Source of the DNA: Ahaetulla prasina
Taxonomy: Eukaryota; Chordata; Lepidosauria; Squamata; Colubridae
NCBI RefSeq assembly: GCF_028640845.1
Contig: NC_080540.1
Span: forward strand, 93,446,061 to 93,510,060
DNA: 64,000 nucleotides
Direction of reading: 5' to 3'
Under the pieces are notes generated by a model. The model was not told the origin of the DNA. It did not search any database and saw only the letters and a program-made list of their open reading frames with translations. Numbering within the stretch: the stretch's first letter is position 1; each line of letters begins with the position of its first letter. A program made the position numbers and the translations under genes. Shown piece by piece: positions 22,994 through 33,672 of this stretch.

Positions 22994-24762
22994 TACATAT
23001 CATAAAAGCATAAAATACATATCTCAATAATACCTATTAAATTGTATTTGGTTTCCTGTATTAGAAGTTCAACTTTTTATATACTTTTCATACTCTGAGA
23101 ACGGGTATATAAATAAAAGCCATTAATTTTACAAAGTCCCTGATTTTTCATTTAATAGTCTAATAGACCAAAGTATTCTGTCACTTACTTCTGTAAGATA
23201 CAAGTTTATCTGAAGTTTTCCCTTATGGGTTTCCATCTCCAATTTTGATCTTCTACTTATTACTGATGAGGAAGACACATTTTCTCAATCTTTGTCAGCT
23301 ACAACACTTTATGCAGGTAAAGCAATCCTCTTGTTGACACCATTTCTGAAATCATATTGTCCCCAAACTCATGATTTACAACGGAGAAAGTAAGGCTTTG
23401 TGAAGCCCCACAGTATTCTCTCAGTTAACAGAGGAGTAATTAATCAATGTTAATTTCTGACTCTTTCAAGTAGGAATGGATCTACTGTGATAGTTCAGAT
23501 AGATTAAATCCCCATTTATACAATATCATGGTTGCCTATATAAAAAACTACAGAGTGCTGCTTCCAATTTTTCCCCTGTAGCTGGTAATTTGTTTAAACT
23601 GGAATAGGCAACCTATAAACAATAAGACACCCCTGTGCCCTAGCATTTCATTTGTGGCCCAAAAAACATCCCAAGCTGTCTTTCTGTCTATGGATCCTGA
23701 AAGAAGCCACATATTTTCCTGGGTTCACTTGTTAGTCCAGTATTATCCTGTCTATCAGGATAACAAATGACAGAAGGTATTGGGTGATCAAGTCTAATTC
23801 TGTCCTCAACTCAGCTTGAAGACTGAAAAAAGGCCAAGACATCAATAAAAGTCACAGTGGATTGCATATAGTAGATTGCAGCCAACTCTATTGAGGTTCG
23901 GCATGCTTGGTCCATAATATGCTTTTTTTAGACGACTGTCTTCATGTTCCTGATGTGACGTTGGAAGATAATGATTTTCTAAAGATTTCTAAAGGCTACC
24001 TCTTGGAGGAAAGATTTAAACTATTTTTCCTGCAGGCAGGATTGACTGTTAATCATTGTTCCAAAGTATTTTTCACAGAGATAACATAGTGATAGTAAAT
24101 GGTCTAAAAATTTGTCAGAAAGAAATGTAGAACTGAAATGTAAAAGCAACTATTTTATAAAAGGGAGACAGCATAAGGAACTAAAGCATCTCAAAGCGCT
24201 CAGTGTTATTCTGGCGTAAAAATATATTGGTCTAATTCTGAGCACTGCTAAAGTAGAAAGCAAGGCACAGAAGTGATTAATAATGAATTCTGATTCTTTT
24301 AATTTCTCTGCTTATATGTTAGAAAGAAGGTTATGTAGTTCTGATGCTCTCATAATATTGTATACTTTTTGTAATTTGTATAGTGACTGCTTTTGAAGCA
24401 CTTGTTTTATGGAGTAAATCTCAAGGGCCATTAAAGACCTTTTTACAGTTTGAGAAAAGGCTAACCCTTTAACTAGTAGTTAAATAATGTTCTCTCATGT
24501 TCTTTTTAAACCAAACACTTTGCTGTTCTATAGGAGAAAATAAATTAACGAATAAACACACTTGTACCTTATGTGATCTGGGCATCATAAAGGTGCTATG
24601 TTTTGCATTTTTTCTTTCTAATGATCTATTCTCTTTTTGTAAATCTTTTCCATACTGATTTCTGCTGCAAAAAAAGTAAAGATCTCTAAATTACTAAATT
24701 TCAATTACACAGGAGTAATGGGTTCTGGATTTTGTATGCATTCCTTATGATACCAATAACAA
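22994..24762. other. No feature recognised
   Basis: AT-rich DNA. The frame at 23907-24089 has no domain. No TIR or LINE motifs were recognised. Confidence 0.45.
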
Positions 24763-24892
24763 TACCGTGTTTCCCTGAAAATAAGACCCTAACTTATATT
24801 TTTTTGAACCCTGAAATAAGCGCTTGGTATGCACTCAAAAGCCCGATTGGGCTTATTATCATAGGCTGTCTTATTTTGGGGGAAACAGGGTA
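24763..24892. mobile_element. TA-flanked palindromic MITE (Tc1/mariner-type), 130 bp
   Basis: Begins TACCGTGTTTCCCTGAAAAT and ends with the inverse of TACCCTGTTTCCCCCAAAAT, flanked by TA. The internal AAGCCCGATTGGGCTT is itself palindromic. Near-identical to the unit at 53,133-53,270 and related to the long unit at 31,156-31,764. TA target and short TIRs suggest Tc1/mariner mobilisation. Confidence 0.8.
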
Positions 24893-24996
24893 GCACTTAA
24901 ACTTATATACTGCTTCACTGTGCTTTACAGCCCTCTCTAAATGGTTTACAGAGTCAGCATATTGCTCCCAACAATCTAGGTCCTCATTTACCAACC

Positions 24997-25517
24997 TGTT
25001 GTGTCTTGCCCGCCCTCAGAGCAGCCGGGGCCTTCTTATCTGCTCCCGAACACGGAGGAATGTATGCCTCCCGGCCCAAGTCCTGGCTCCATGCCCACAC
25101 AAACTGCAGAAGAAGGAGCATCTCCCGGCCCCAGCCCTGACTCCATGCCCAGGCAAACGGAGCAGCTAGACCCCTCCCCCTCCTCCACAGCATGTGAGCC
25201 TTAGGAGGGTTTATTCCCAACAGCTGCTGATTGGTGTGACCCTCGCATCAGAAGGCTGGATAGGCGGAGGCAACAGAAGGAAGGGAGGGGCAGGCCTTAA
25301 TGAGTGCTGAGTCATGGAGCCACACCCCATGGCCTATATAAAGGATCTGCTTTCTGGCAGTCTCTGAGCCAGGCAAAGTCGAACTTATCTTGCTGAAGTC
25401 AGTTACTGGTCTCCTGCCTGGTCTGAGGACTTTGCTAGGACTTTGGGCAGAGCTGCAGAGGCAAGCCTGAGTCGGATTTCCCTGACCCGGCCGTCAGCGG
25501 AGGAGTGGGACACGACA
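24997..25517 (+). mobile_element. Solo LTR, 521 bp, 5-bp target duplication
   Basis: Starts TGTTGTGTC and ends GACACGACA, giving TG...CA ends with an 8-of-9 inverted match. It is flanked by the exact 5-bp duplication CAACC (24,992-24,996 and 25,518-25,522). It is GC-richer than its surroundings, with a TATATAAA box at 25,335-25,342. An internal imperfect tandem repeat (units starting CCCGGCCC at about 25,070 and 25,127, both containing CTCCATGCCCA) is probably an LTR enhancer-type duplication. No internal retroviral or Gypsy region is attached, so it arose by LTR-LTR recombination. Superfamily (Gypsy or ERV) cannot be told from this. Confidence 0.88.
25335..25342 (+). promoter_or_regulatory. 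TATA box of the solo LTR
   Basis: TATATAAA in a GC-rich setting, about 340 bp into the LTR, with an inverted CCAAT (ATTGG) about 105 bp upstream at 25,229. The arrangement fits an LTR U3 promoter. Activity is unknown. Confidence 0.5.
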
Positions 25518-26043
25518 CAACCTTGGAAGGATGGAAGACTTGAGCCAGTAAGATTCAAACTGCCAGCTAGCAGTCAGCAGAAGTAGCCTGCAATATTGCA
25601 TTCTAACCACTGCGCCACTGCGGCTATGATAATGGTTTAAGGTATTTTGATTCAAAAAGTTTTGCACTATGTACCATTTGGGCTAATTGGGCAACAAAAG
25701 ACCAGGAGAGTTTTAGTAGTAAATAGATTTAAGGTTTTCAAATTTTGACCTACAAACCTAGTTTTATTTTTGATTAAATACAAGTTCATAACCCCATTAT
25801 CTAGAAATAAGTTATATTCATTACTTCTGGGACCACAAGTAAGCTCCTTGTTCCATATTAGACACTTTGTTCAAAAAAGATAAAAGCTTTCTTTAGAAGG
25901 AAAGTACTGTGGAAATATATTTATCCCCACCCCCTTGCTAAGAGCAAGTACATCACTGGTCCTTAGTCAAGAAAATATTTTGAAATTTAATGATAGGGTT
26001 AAGTTGAGGCATCAGTAGCTCTATTTTGTGGAGGATTTCTATT

Positions 26044-26111
26044 AGTGTGTGTGTGTGTGTGTGTGTGGGGTGAATTTATACCGGTATTGGTGTGTGTGTG
26101 TGTGTGTGTGG
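26044..26111. repeat. (TG)n microsatellite, two blocks
   Basis: Two GT-repeat runs (about 26,044-26,067 and 26,091-26,110) separated by a short segment containing ACCGGTATTGG. Confidence 0.95.
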
Positions 26112-26605
26112 TAATGTATTAGTCTGGACTATTCTCAGGTTGATTGGAGTACATGTGTTGATTTCAAGACTTTTCAAATAATTAATAATATACTTGTCAT
26201 ATAATGTATTTGTTCTGGAATAGAAATAGCCAAGGCAGGACACAAACAATGCCTTTGGTTAATAATCGTGTTTATTAGCAATTGTGCTATAAAAATAAAC
26301 TTTGTAAATTGAACAGTGAGGTACATGGTTATTTACAGTATATTTCTATTACTTCTATACTTTTATCCTCTTATTTGCTATCTTGCTAAGTGCAGTTATT
26401 GTTATATTTGCACTTAATTCTGAGTCCTCTTCTTTACATATCTTATATACACGTTCTGCAGGTTCTACATAGTAATTCACCAACTCCCAACTAGTCTTTA
26501 TCTTTTTCTTTATCTGACAGCAGCTTCTTAATCATTCCTGCCTAACTTTAGCTCACTTCCTTAGTCTGACAATTCTTTCTATGGTTTACATGTGCATTTA
26601 TCTTA
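26112..26605. other. No feature recognised
   Basis: AT-rich DNA without recognised element. Confidence 0.4.
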
Positions 26606-26609
26606 ATTT

Positions 26610-26845
26610 AATGGAAGTGCAGTGGTTAGAATGCAGTATTTGCAGGCTAACTCTGCCCACTGCCAGGAGTTCGATCCTAACAGACTGGCTCAAAATTGAT
26701 CCAGCCTTTCATCCTTCCAAGGACGGTAAAATGAGGACTCAGATTTTTTGGGAGCCATACGCTGATATTGTAAACCACCCAGAGGGTGCTCTAAAGCATT
26801 ATGGGGTGGTATATAAGTCTAAGTGCTATTGCTATTATTTTATCC
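26610..26845 (+). mobile_element. tRNA-derived SINE
   Basis: Pol III-type head GTGCAGTGGTTAGAATGCAG, B-box-like AGGAGTTCGATCCTAAC, then CATCCTTCCAAGGACGGTAA, AATGAGGACTCAGA and the tail GGTATATAAGTCTAAGTGCT. Same family as 24,893-25,625 and essentially full length. Confidence 0.9.
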
Positions 26846-26849
26846 CCCT

Positions 26850-28380
26850 CCATCCTTATTCTATTATTATTTAGGTAATGCCATCAGGTCTATTCAACTG
26901 GTCTTTCTTGAAGTTGTTCTCTCTCTCTCTCTCAGCTGGCCAATAGCGATTGTCTTGGTAGCCTTCAGAGTATGTTTTGAATCCATTAGTGCTCTTCTTC
27001 TTTAACTGGCACTGCTCTCTGAAGCTCCGACCTCATCTGTAAACACAACTGGAAAGATGTCAGCTGCACTTTGATGTGGGGGGGGGAGGATAAGGGGAAA
27101 AAAACCCTATCCTTTTCTCTGCTTGTTTTATCCCCTCTTGGGTGCTAAGCTTCCTGTTCCTCCATGGCAGCTCTTCAAGGTTTCTTCTTGTTCTAGCACT
27201 ACCTTTCACAATTCAATATCTGGGGATAATCCCAAGATTAGTCAGGAATAATTTCATAGGCTTTGTAGATACTCTGCTACAAATGGCTTTCCATCTAACT
27301 TATTTCTGCTCTTGATTTTTTTTTCTCCAGCCGTTCTTTTCTTTTATCTCCTTTTTCTGATCAGTCATCACGAAAGGCCCATATCTAAGTCTTAAGTACT
27401 CTCCCCTCTAATGTGGTGAAGCCCTGCAAATGACCTGAAAAACTGGGCAGAGAGCCTCAATGCCTCAGCTCCCTCCCCGATAATTCTACACACTTGTGTT
27501 AACCTTGAACATAGGACTTTGCTCTCTTATTATAATCCTATGTGGTGACAGGGCTTATTGCATACAAATATTGGAGTTCTCACAAATGACTTGTTCTCAC
27601 AAATCTAGGATTTTATTTTTAGTGCTATTGTTTTTTACAAGAATCCCAGTGTGACTATTTCCAAATGCATATCTAAAAAGATGTATGATGGCATTGGAAG
27701 TATATTTCCCAAAAGGAGATATGAGTTGTAAGCAAGTTGAACTATGGCTTGTTTTAGTTCCCTATAGATGCCATCTGGATTATTGCACATTATTTTTTAC
27801 ATTATATTTTTAGACTTCTCATTAACCTCCTTTTCTCAAGGTTGTCTCAGACATGTTGCTAGTTTACTGTACGTCTCAGTGTTCCCTGAGCAATTTGACA
27901 GAGAAATGACAACTGAACAATGTTCGATGGGCTAAATGCCAGGAGTATTTTGTTTATTTTTTCAATAACTTTCAGTCTTCTTAATTTTAAATCTTCTTGT
28001 GATTTAATTCCAAGTGACAACCCTAAGGGATTCTTAGCAATAAAATAGTTGATTCTTCTCCTTCAAGCCCTCCTTCCAAATACCAGTTCTGAGAATCAAA
28101 TGCTCTCCATGGTATATCTCCCTGGAACTGTCGTACTACCCAGAGAAAAGGGTGTATTAACTACACTCCTACCATGCAACTCTACTTTTTAACTTAGTTA
28201 TTAATTCAATCATTGACATCCTCTCTGTTATCACTCATCTCATAATGGGAATGCAACATTGAGTAGGTATGCACTTATGAATACCTCACTTTTCTAAAGA
28301 TAGTATTTTTTATATTTGGCTCTATATTATTACTACTATGTAACAATGTTTCCTTCTTACAGACCTTGTTCAGTTTTAAT
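26850..28380. other. No feature recognised
   Basis: AT-rich to mixed DNA with a (CT) run near 26,920-26,935 and a G run near 27,078-27,087. No gene or element recognised. Confidence 0.45.
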
Positions 28381-28394
28381 TAAGGCAGAGTTGA

Positions 28395-28617
28395 AAGCAA
28401 GTTTGGTGGTGGTTAAGGCACCAGGCCAGAAAGCAGAAGACCATGAATTCAAGTCCCATCTCAGTCATGGAAGCCAGCTGCATGACCTTGGGCTAATCAC
28501 TCTTCTCTCAGTCCAAATCCATCTCACAGAGTTGTTGCGGTGAAAATAAGAGGAGGATACATTTGCTACCCTGAGTTATTTGTAAAAATAATAAAGACAG
28601 GAAACAAATAAATAAAT
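28395..28617 (+). mobile_element. tRNA-derived SINE (first family)
   Basis: Head TTTGGTGGTGGTTAAGGCACC, B-box-like GAATTCAAGTCCCATC, body CATGACCTTGGGCTAATCAC, AATAAGAGGAGG, and the tail ATTTGTAAAAATAATAAAG with AAATAAATAAAT. It is near full length and explains the open frame at 28316-28543. Confidence 0.88.
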
Positions 28618-28853
28618 TCCTCTCTCTGGAACTACTTCATAGTAGTTTTTTCCTCTGTTAATGTGTAGCACTCTTGCACCTTTTCCTGTGATGTTTTGCT
28701 TTGCTGGCCCTCTATACTATTTTTTTCTCTTTGAATTGTCTACTTGCTCTGAAGACAAAACACCTTCTTTCTTTTGATTTTGCAGATCTGTTTGCCCACT
28801 TGCTTGCAGACAAGCACCTGAAGGACTCTCAGACTGAGAGGAACAAACTCTAA

Positions 28854-29386
28854 TCAGGCTTTCATGTGTTTTGCACTGAGGAGAGGCTTCCATCTAGCCA
28901 CTCTTTTATAAAGTCCAGATTGGTGGATGGCTGTTGTGATGGCTGTCCTTCTGGAATTGTGTTCCATCTCCACACAAGGTCTCTGGAGCTCAGTCAGAGT
29001 GATCCTCAGGTTCTTGGTCACTTCTCTTCTTAAGGACCTTCTCCCCCGATTCCTTAGTTTGACCGGGTAACCAGCTCTTGGAAGAGTCCTGGTTGTGCCA
29101 AACTTCTTCCATTTGAGAATTATGGAGGCCATTGTGCTCTTAGGAACCTCTAGTGCAGGGGTCTCCAACCTTGGTCCCTTTAAGACTTGTGGACTTCAAC
29201 TCCCAGAGTTCCTCAACCAGCTTTGCAGGTTGAGGGACTCTCAGAGTTGAAGTCCACAAGTCTTAAAGGGACCAAGGTTGGAGACCCCTGCTCTAGTGCA
29301 GCAGAAATTTTATTGTAGCCTTCCCCAGATCTGTGTCTTGCAATAATCCTGTTTCTGAACTCTGCAGACAGTTTCTTTGATCTCAT
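28854..29386 (-). pseudogene. Tc1 transposase N-terminal part, interrupted
   Basis: ATG at 29,386 opens MRSKKLSAEFRNRIIARH, then SGEGYNKISAAL, the first helix-turn-helix (paired-like) DNA-binding region. The coding is cut by the MITE at 29,156-29,290. It resumes with EVPKSTMASIILKWKKFGTT and RTLPRAGYPVKLRNRGRRSL, including the GRPAK-like AT-hook/linker position, and continues to SRRTAITTAIHQSGLYKRVA. A full Tc1 transposase is about 340 residues; only about 135 remain, with no DDE domain. Confidence 0.9.
29156..29290. mobile_element. hAT-type perfect-ended palindromic MITE, 135 bp
   Basis: CAGGGGTCTCCAACCTTGGT at the left is exactly inverted at the right end, and the arms continue for about 60 bp with few mismatches. 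Flanked by an exact 8-bp duplication CTCTAGTG (29,148-29,155 and 29,291-29,298). Inserted in the transposase gene of the Tc1 element. Confidence 0.95.
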
Positions 29387-29788
29387 GGCTTTTGCTCCGT
29401 TACAGTATGCATTGTCAGTTGTGATGTCTTCTACAGAGAGGTGTGCGCTTTTCCAAATCATGTCCAACCAATTTAATTTACCACAGGTGGACTCCATTCA
29501 AGGTGCAGAAACATGTCAGCAACAATCAAGAGAAATGGGAGGCACTAGAGCTAAATTTCATGTGTTGTTGCAAAGGGTCTGAATACTTATGCCAATGTGA
29601 TATTTCAGTTTTTTCTTTTTAATAAATTTACAGACATTTCTAAAATTCTGCTTTCACTTTGTCATTATGGAGTACTGAATGTAGATTAATGAGGAAAAAA
29701 ATGAATTTCAACAACTGTAGAATCAAGCTGCAACACAACAAAATTGACAAAAGTGAAGGAGGTCTGAATGCTTTCTGAATGCACTGTA

Positions 29789-30310
29789 TGTCAAGTTTGT
29801 TGCTTTATTGGCAACTCTGCTGTGCTGAAGCTGAGGAACAGGCTCAAATGGGAAAGAAAGAGAGCAGTACTGGTGCCTGTAATTTTGCCAAGATGCCTCG
29901 TCTTCCTCATACATATTTTCTGGTAGAGTGAGTGCACCCCAAGACCCTTCTATTTAAACTTCATCAACTTCCAGACCTTGGGAAGCAACTCTTCTATGTT
30001 ATGGTCTCCAACCTTCTTGAAAATCATTCACCCAGGATAAGAATTACATCCTTTATCCTAGGGCTCCAGAAAGTTCTTGAAACTTGGTTTTGGTCCCAGG
30101 CATGTGGTTGATATATTACTTTGGCCAAGCTGGATGCATTCCCTTCTTCTCCTATTGAATTCCTATTTGAATTGCTCAAATCTTTCCAGGCTGCCCAATT
30201 TTGCATGTTTATATTTAGACCCATTCTCTCATTCGATCTGGATTTTTTTTTAGTTTTATATAACATCATTGTAACTTGTGTTATTTGTACCTGACTGCTG
30301 GCTTTAGGAC
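29789..30310. other. Unassigned; possible retroposed 3' end
   Basis: No coding signal recognised. Near 30,300-30,340 an AATAAATA motif followed by TTTGATTTGATTTGATTT looks like a LINE-type polyadenylated/short-repeat tail in plus orientation, but the upstream sequence has no recognised LINE motif. Confidence 0.35.
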
Positions 30311-30340
30311 TGTAATAAATATTTGATTTGATTTGATTTC
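30311..30340. repeat. (TTGAT)n short tandem repeat
   Basis: About four TTGAT units directly after an AATAAATA motif. Confidence 0.8.
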
Positions 30341-31155
30341 AATAGCAGCAATGTTTTGTCACTTATAGACTTTAGACTTTTTTTATTTCTTTGTGAAATA
30401 TACTGTATCTTCTGCTCTCCAACAGGGCAAACAGATTTTAAGAATACATGGATTTGAACACCCAAGGTGTTGGAGAAAATGCAGACTGAGGAATTTGCAA
30501 ATGATACTACCTCTACTAAGATGTTTAACAATATCAATATACTGTAACTGGTATATTTCTAAATTAAAGCCTTTTTGCAATTAATTTTTTTTCTGCCTTT
30601 CCTCTTACTGTGGGTCAAGGAACTAAATCTGTTAAGAGATTCAATATTTAATATTTTTAATGAAAAGCTATCACAATTATGGTATAGCATAAAATAACTG
30701 TGTGAATGACAGTTATCAAATGTACTTTAATCAGCTTTGTAGAATTGTATATATTCTAAAAACAATTCATGCTAATTTTTCCATATTAAAAGATGAACAT
30801 TAATCAGCAGGTCTATTTACATATAACTGATATACTATATATAGTTCATTCTTGCTTGTTTTGAAAATATCATGCCTCCAGAGAGAGTCCTACAGTGCTT
30901 CGGTATTTATTTTATTTATGCAATTTTTAAACCACCCATCTCAAATCTGATTGATTTTGGGCAGCAGAATATCAAAGTTGCTTTACCCAATCTAATGTTC
31001 ACCAGGTATATTGGATTACAAAGTTTAGAATTTTCAGACAGCATGTGTTATGAGTACTGGGGATTTTGGGAGTACTTCTCTAATAATCTGAGTGGTAGTC
31101 AGTTGGACAAGGCTCGTAGAAAGATCATCATAATAAAATAGACATGCAGGATATG
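30341..31155. other. No feature recognised
   Basis: AT-rich DNA. Short frames at 30304-30584 and 30872-31141 are without domains. Confidence 0.4.
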
Positions 31156-31764
31156 TATCGTGTTTTCCCAAAACTAAGACATGTCCCGATAATAAGCCCA
31201 ATTGGGCTTCTGAGCGCATGCACTAAAAATAAGCAAGGGGAGTCCCGTCTCGCTCCATGTGTCTCGCTTCTCTGTCGCCTCACCCCTCCCCACCCCCTCA
31301 CCGGCTGAGATAGGCTAGCCAGGTTTGGGAAGTTGAACACGCTGCTGCCGCCCGGGAGAAGAATGTCAGAAATGGGTTCTCTCACAGCACTTCCTCTCTC
31401 TCTTCTTCTCCCGAGTGGCAGTGGTGTTTCTGGCTTGCCACTAAGAGAAGGGGCACACAAGCTAGGGTTTGCGGGAGCGGCCTTCGTGAGGCTATTCTGT
31501 GTGGATGGCAGGGTCACATGGGGCATGTTCCTCCTCCCTTTCCCCCCTCTCCAGCCTCGCCTCCTCACCTTGTGCTGTTTGCATGGGAAGTAACAAAAAA
31601 GCTGCCATGATTGCTGGAGGCAGTGGCCTGAGTGGCATTGGCTGAGTAGCCAGTCAGTGCTCTGGGGCCAAGGTTAAGGGATAAGATTCCTGATAATAAG
31701 GCCAAGGCCATATTTTGGGGGTCAAAAGAAAATAAGACCCTGTCTTATTTTTGGGGAAATGGTA
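31156..31764. mobile_element. Long TA-flanked element of the AAGAC-palindrome family
   Basis: Ends match the small units at 24,763 and 53,133. The left side reads TATCGTGTTTTCCC, CTAAGACATG and ATAATAAGCCCAATTGGGCT; the right side reads AAATAAGACCCTGTCTTATT and GGGGAAATGGTA. Between them lie about 480 bp of GC-rich sequence (about 31,240-31,680) not present in the short units. The antisense frame at 31128-31568 and the sense frame at 31333-31593 are probably chance frames in this GC-rich insert. Flanked by TA. Confidence 0.7.
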
Positions 31765-33030
31765 TTATTTTAGAAAAAAAAAAGAATCACCAAACAAAGT
31801 TACCACATAAGGGAAAGAAAATTACTCTTATTCCCACCATAGTCAGCTATTTGTTTATCGGCTCCTACCTCAATTAGAACCATTTTTTGCTGATTTCTCC
31901 AAATAGTTGACTTGAATTTTAAATTTGGAGAGTCAGCAACCTGATTAGATTGTCTTGAAATTGTGTCAGTAACAGACTGGGTTAATCAACCGATTTAGAA
32001 AAATAAGAGAATTGAATCCAAGAAGAGCAAGACACTGGCCAGGGAGAGGAATGTAATGAATACCGTAAGAAAAACAAAACAAAACTGAAGGGATAATGCA
32101 TTTAGAATTTGCATATAAACTGGAATAAAGTGTTTTCTGGACATTTTGATTTAAAATATAGTTTTCATCTGATGTAATAAGCCATTGTTAAGTGGATTAC
32201 ATTGCTTTAATATACAGTAGGGACTATATATTAACTGAGAGAGTCAATATTGTGTATGAATCAGCAATGACAAAGATTTTCAATTTCCCTAAACTGTAAG
32301 TTATTAGTGTGCTTGCTGAAGTTAGTGTACATATATTTTTTTCTAATTTTTTTTGGAAAAACAGTCAAGAATTAGTAAAAAGTTATAAGATGCAATCCCT
32401 TCAGGAACTCCTTAGAAGTTTGAAAGTTTTTAATTGCAATAAGTTGTTTAGTGACTTCATGCATATTAATGGATGCTTTGAAGTGGAAAAGACCAGTTCT
32501 TCTAGTTTAGTTGAAACACTATATTACCAAATGTGAATGAAATAAGGCAAACAAACCCTCTTTTAAAAATATTTACTATCTAGAAAGCCCTATCACAAGA
32601 ATGTGCAGAACACATTTGCATAGTCTCTAGTTGATAAGAAAAGTGGTCAAAGTCAAAGAAAACAAATATTGCAAAGACACACACACAAAATACAAGACAG
32701 CAGAAATGTAAAGATCAGCCTCAAGAAAAAAGAATTGCATTTCAATGTTTGTTAAAGATCAGCATGTCTAAATAATGTGTAGCATTATATATGCAAGAAA
32801 ACATGCATTTATTCACTTATGAGAAATAAGACTGATTTAGATACTACAATATATCATGCAGTCATAATGAAATAATTTAATACCTACTGATTTTAATGGG
32901 GAAGATTCAAACAAGCATATGCAAAAATATGTTGTGGTGAAATAATGGACTCAAAAGTGCTTAATTTGGATTAATCATGTTAATCATGCATCATGTGATC
33001 GGACCATAATCTCAGAATATATCCACAGAA
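31765..33030. other. No feature recognised
   Basis: AT-rich DNA. The frame at 32309-32536 has no domain. Confidence 0.45.
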
Positions 33031-33039
33031 CCATTGCAA

Positions 33040-33672
33040 AAAGGGCAGAGGAGTAGAAGGACAAAATATAATTCAGTGTCTTCCTTCCGCTTTTTAAAAG
33101 ATAACCTGGCTACACTGTCTACACAGTGTCTACACTGGCTACACTGGCTACCAGTAGTCTTCCGGGTGCAATTCAAGGTTTTGGTTACCACCTTTAAAGC
33201 CCTCCATGGCTTAGGATCGGGTTACCTTCGAGACCGCCTTTTGCCGCCGATTGCCTCCCAACGACCTGTGCGCTCCCACAGAGTGGGCCTCCTCGGAGTG
33301 CCGTCGACCAAACAATGTAGGTTGGCGACCCCCAGAGGGAGGGCCTTCTCTGTGGCGGCACCAGCCCTGTGGAACGAGCTTCCTCCGGGATTATGACAAC
33401 TCCCCGACCTCCGGACCTTCAGACGTAAACTGAAGACTCTATTATTTCAGCGTGCGGGACTAGCCTAAGAATAAAATGTTTTAGCTAAATTTTAATGGGG
33501 GTTTTACCGGTTTTTACTGTTTTAGTGATCAGGCCATGATAATATTTAGTTTTAACTGGGTTTTAACGTTTATTTATTATATTGTTTTTAATATGCCTGT
33601 GAACCGCCCTGAGTCCTCCGGGAGATGGTGCGGTATATAAGTTTGATAAATAAATAAATAAATAAATAAATA
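33040..33672 (+). mobile_element. L2/CR1-like LINE 3' end with (AAAT)n tail
   Basis: GC-rich coding remnant followed by a 3' UTR, the conserved terminal block GTGAACCGCCCTGAGTCC and GGTATATAAGTTTGATAAAT, then AAATAAATAAAT to 33,672. The 5' side is truncated in a small local duplication of 'ctacactg' units (33,108-33,150). The same 3' terminal block is found at 57,036-57,080 and in SINE-like tails at 41.9 and 55.1 kb. Confidence 0.88.
33100..33396 (+). pseudogene. LINE ORF2 C-terminus
   Basis: Contains LHWLPVVFRVQFKVLVTTFK, ALHGLGSGYLRDRL and the final APALWNELPPG block. These follow the RT domain in L2/CR1-group LINEs. A frame change after ELPPG moves the last helix into another frame. No RT core is left. 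Confidence 0.85.

Larger units (their letters stand above)
24893..25625 (-). mobile_element. tRNA-derived SINE split by a solo LTR
   Basis: On the minus strand the head lies at 25,625-25,523 (A-box GTGGCGCAGTGGTTAGAATG; B-box-like GGCAGTTTGAATCTTAC; CTTCCATCCTTCCAAGG) and the body continues at 24,991-24,893 (GGTAAATGAGGACC, GGGAGCAATATGCTGACTCT, AGTATATAAGTTTAAGTGC). The 521 bp between are a solo LTR with a target duplication. This is the second SINE family of the window, also seen at 26.6 and 54.9 kb. Confidence 0.88.
28850..29788 (-). mobile_element. Tc1-like DNA transposon, 3'-truncated
   Basis: The 5' end of the element (minus strand) is at 29,786, with TIR CAGTGCATTCAGAAAGCATT and flanking TA (29,787-29,788). 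A non-coding leader precedes the transposase start at 29,386. Coding sequence stops being recognisable near 28,855, before the DDE catalytic part, so the right TIR is missing. A 135-bp palindromic MITE lies inside. The TIR and leader resemble the Tc1 group widespread in teleost fishes and amphibians. Confidence 0.9.

Noticed and set aside
25535..25625. tRNA gene candidate
   Set aside because: A and B box-like motifs are present, but there is no cloverleaf or acceptor pairing, and the unit continues into a SINE body.
31128..31593. Proline/serine-rich frames of 146 and 86 codons
   Set aside because: They lie in the GC-rich core of a TA-flanked MITE, on opposite strands, with low-complexity composition and no recognisable domain.
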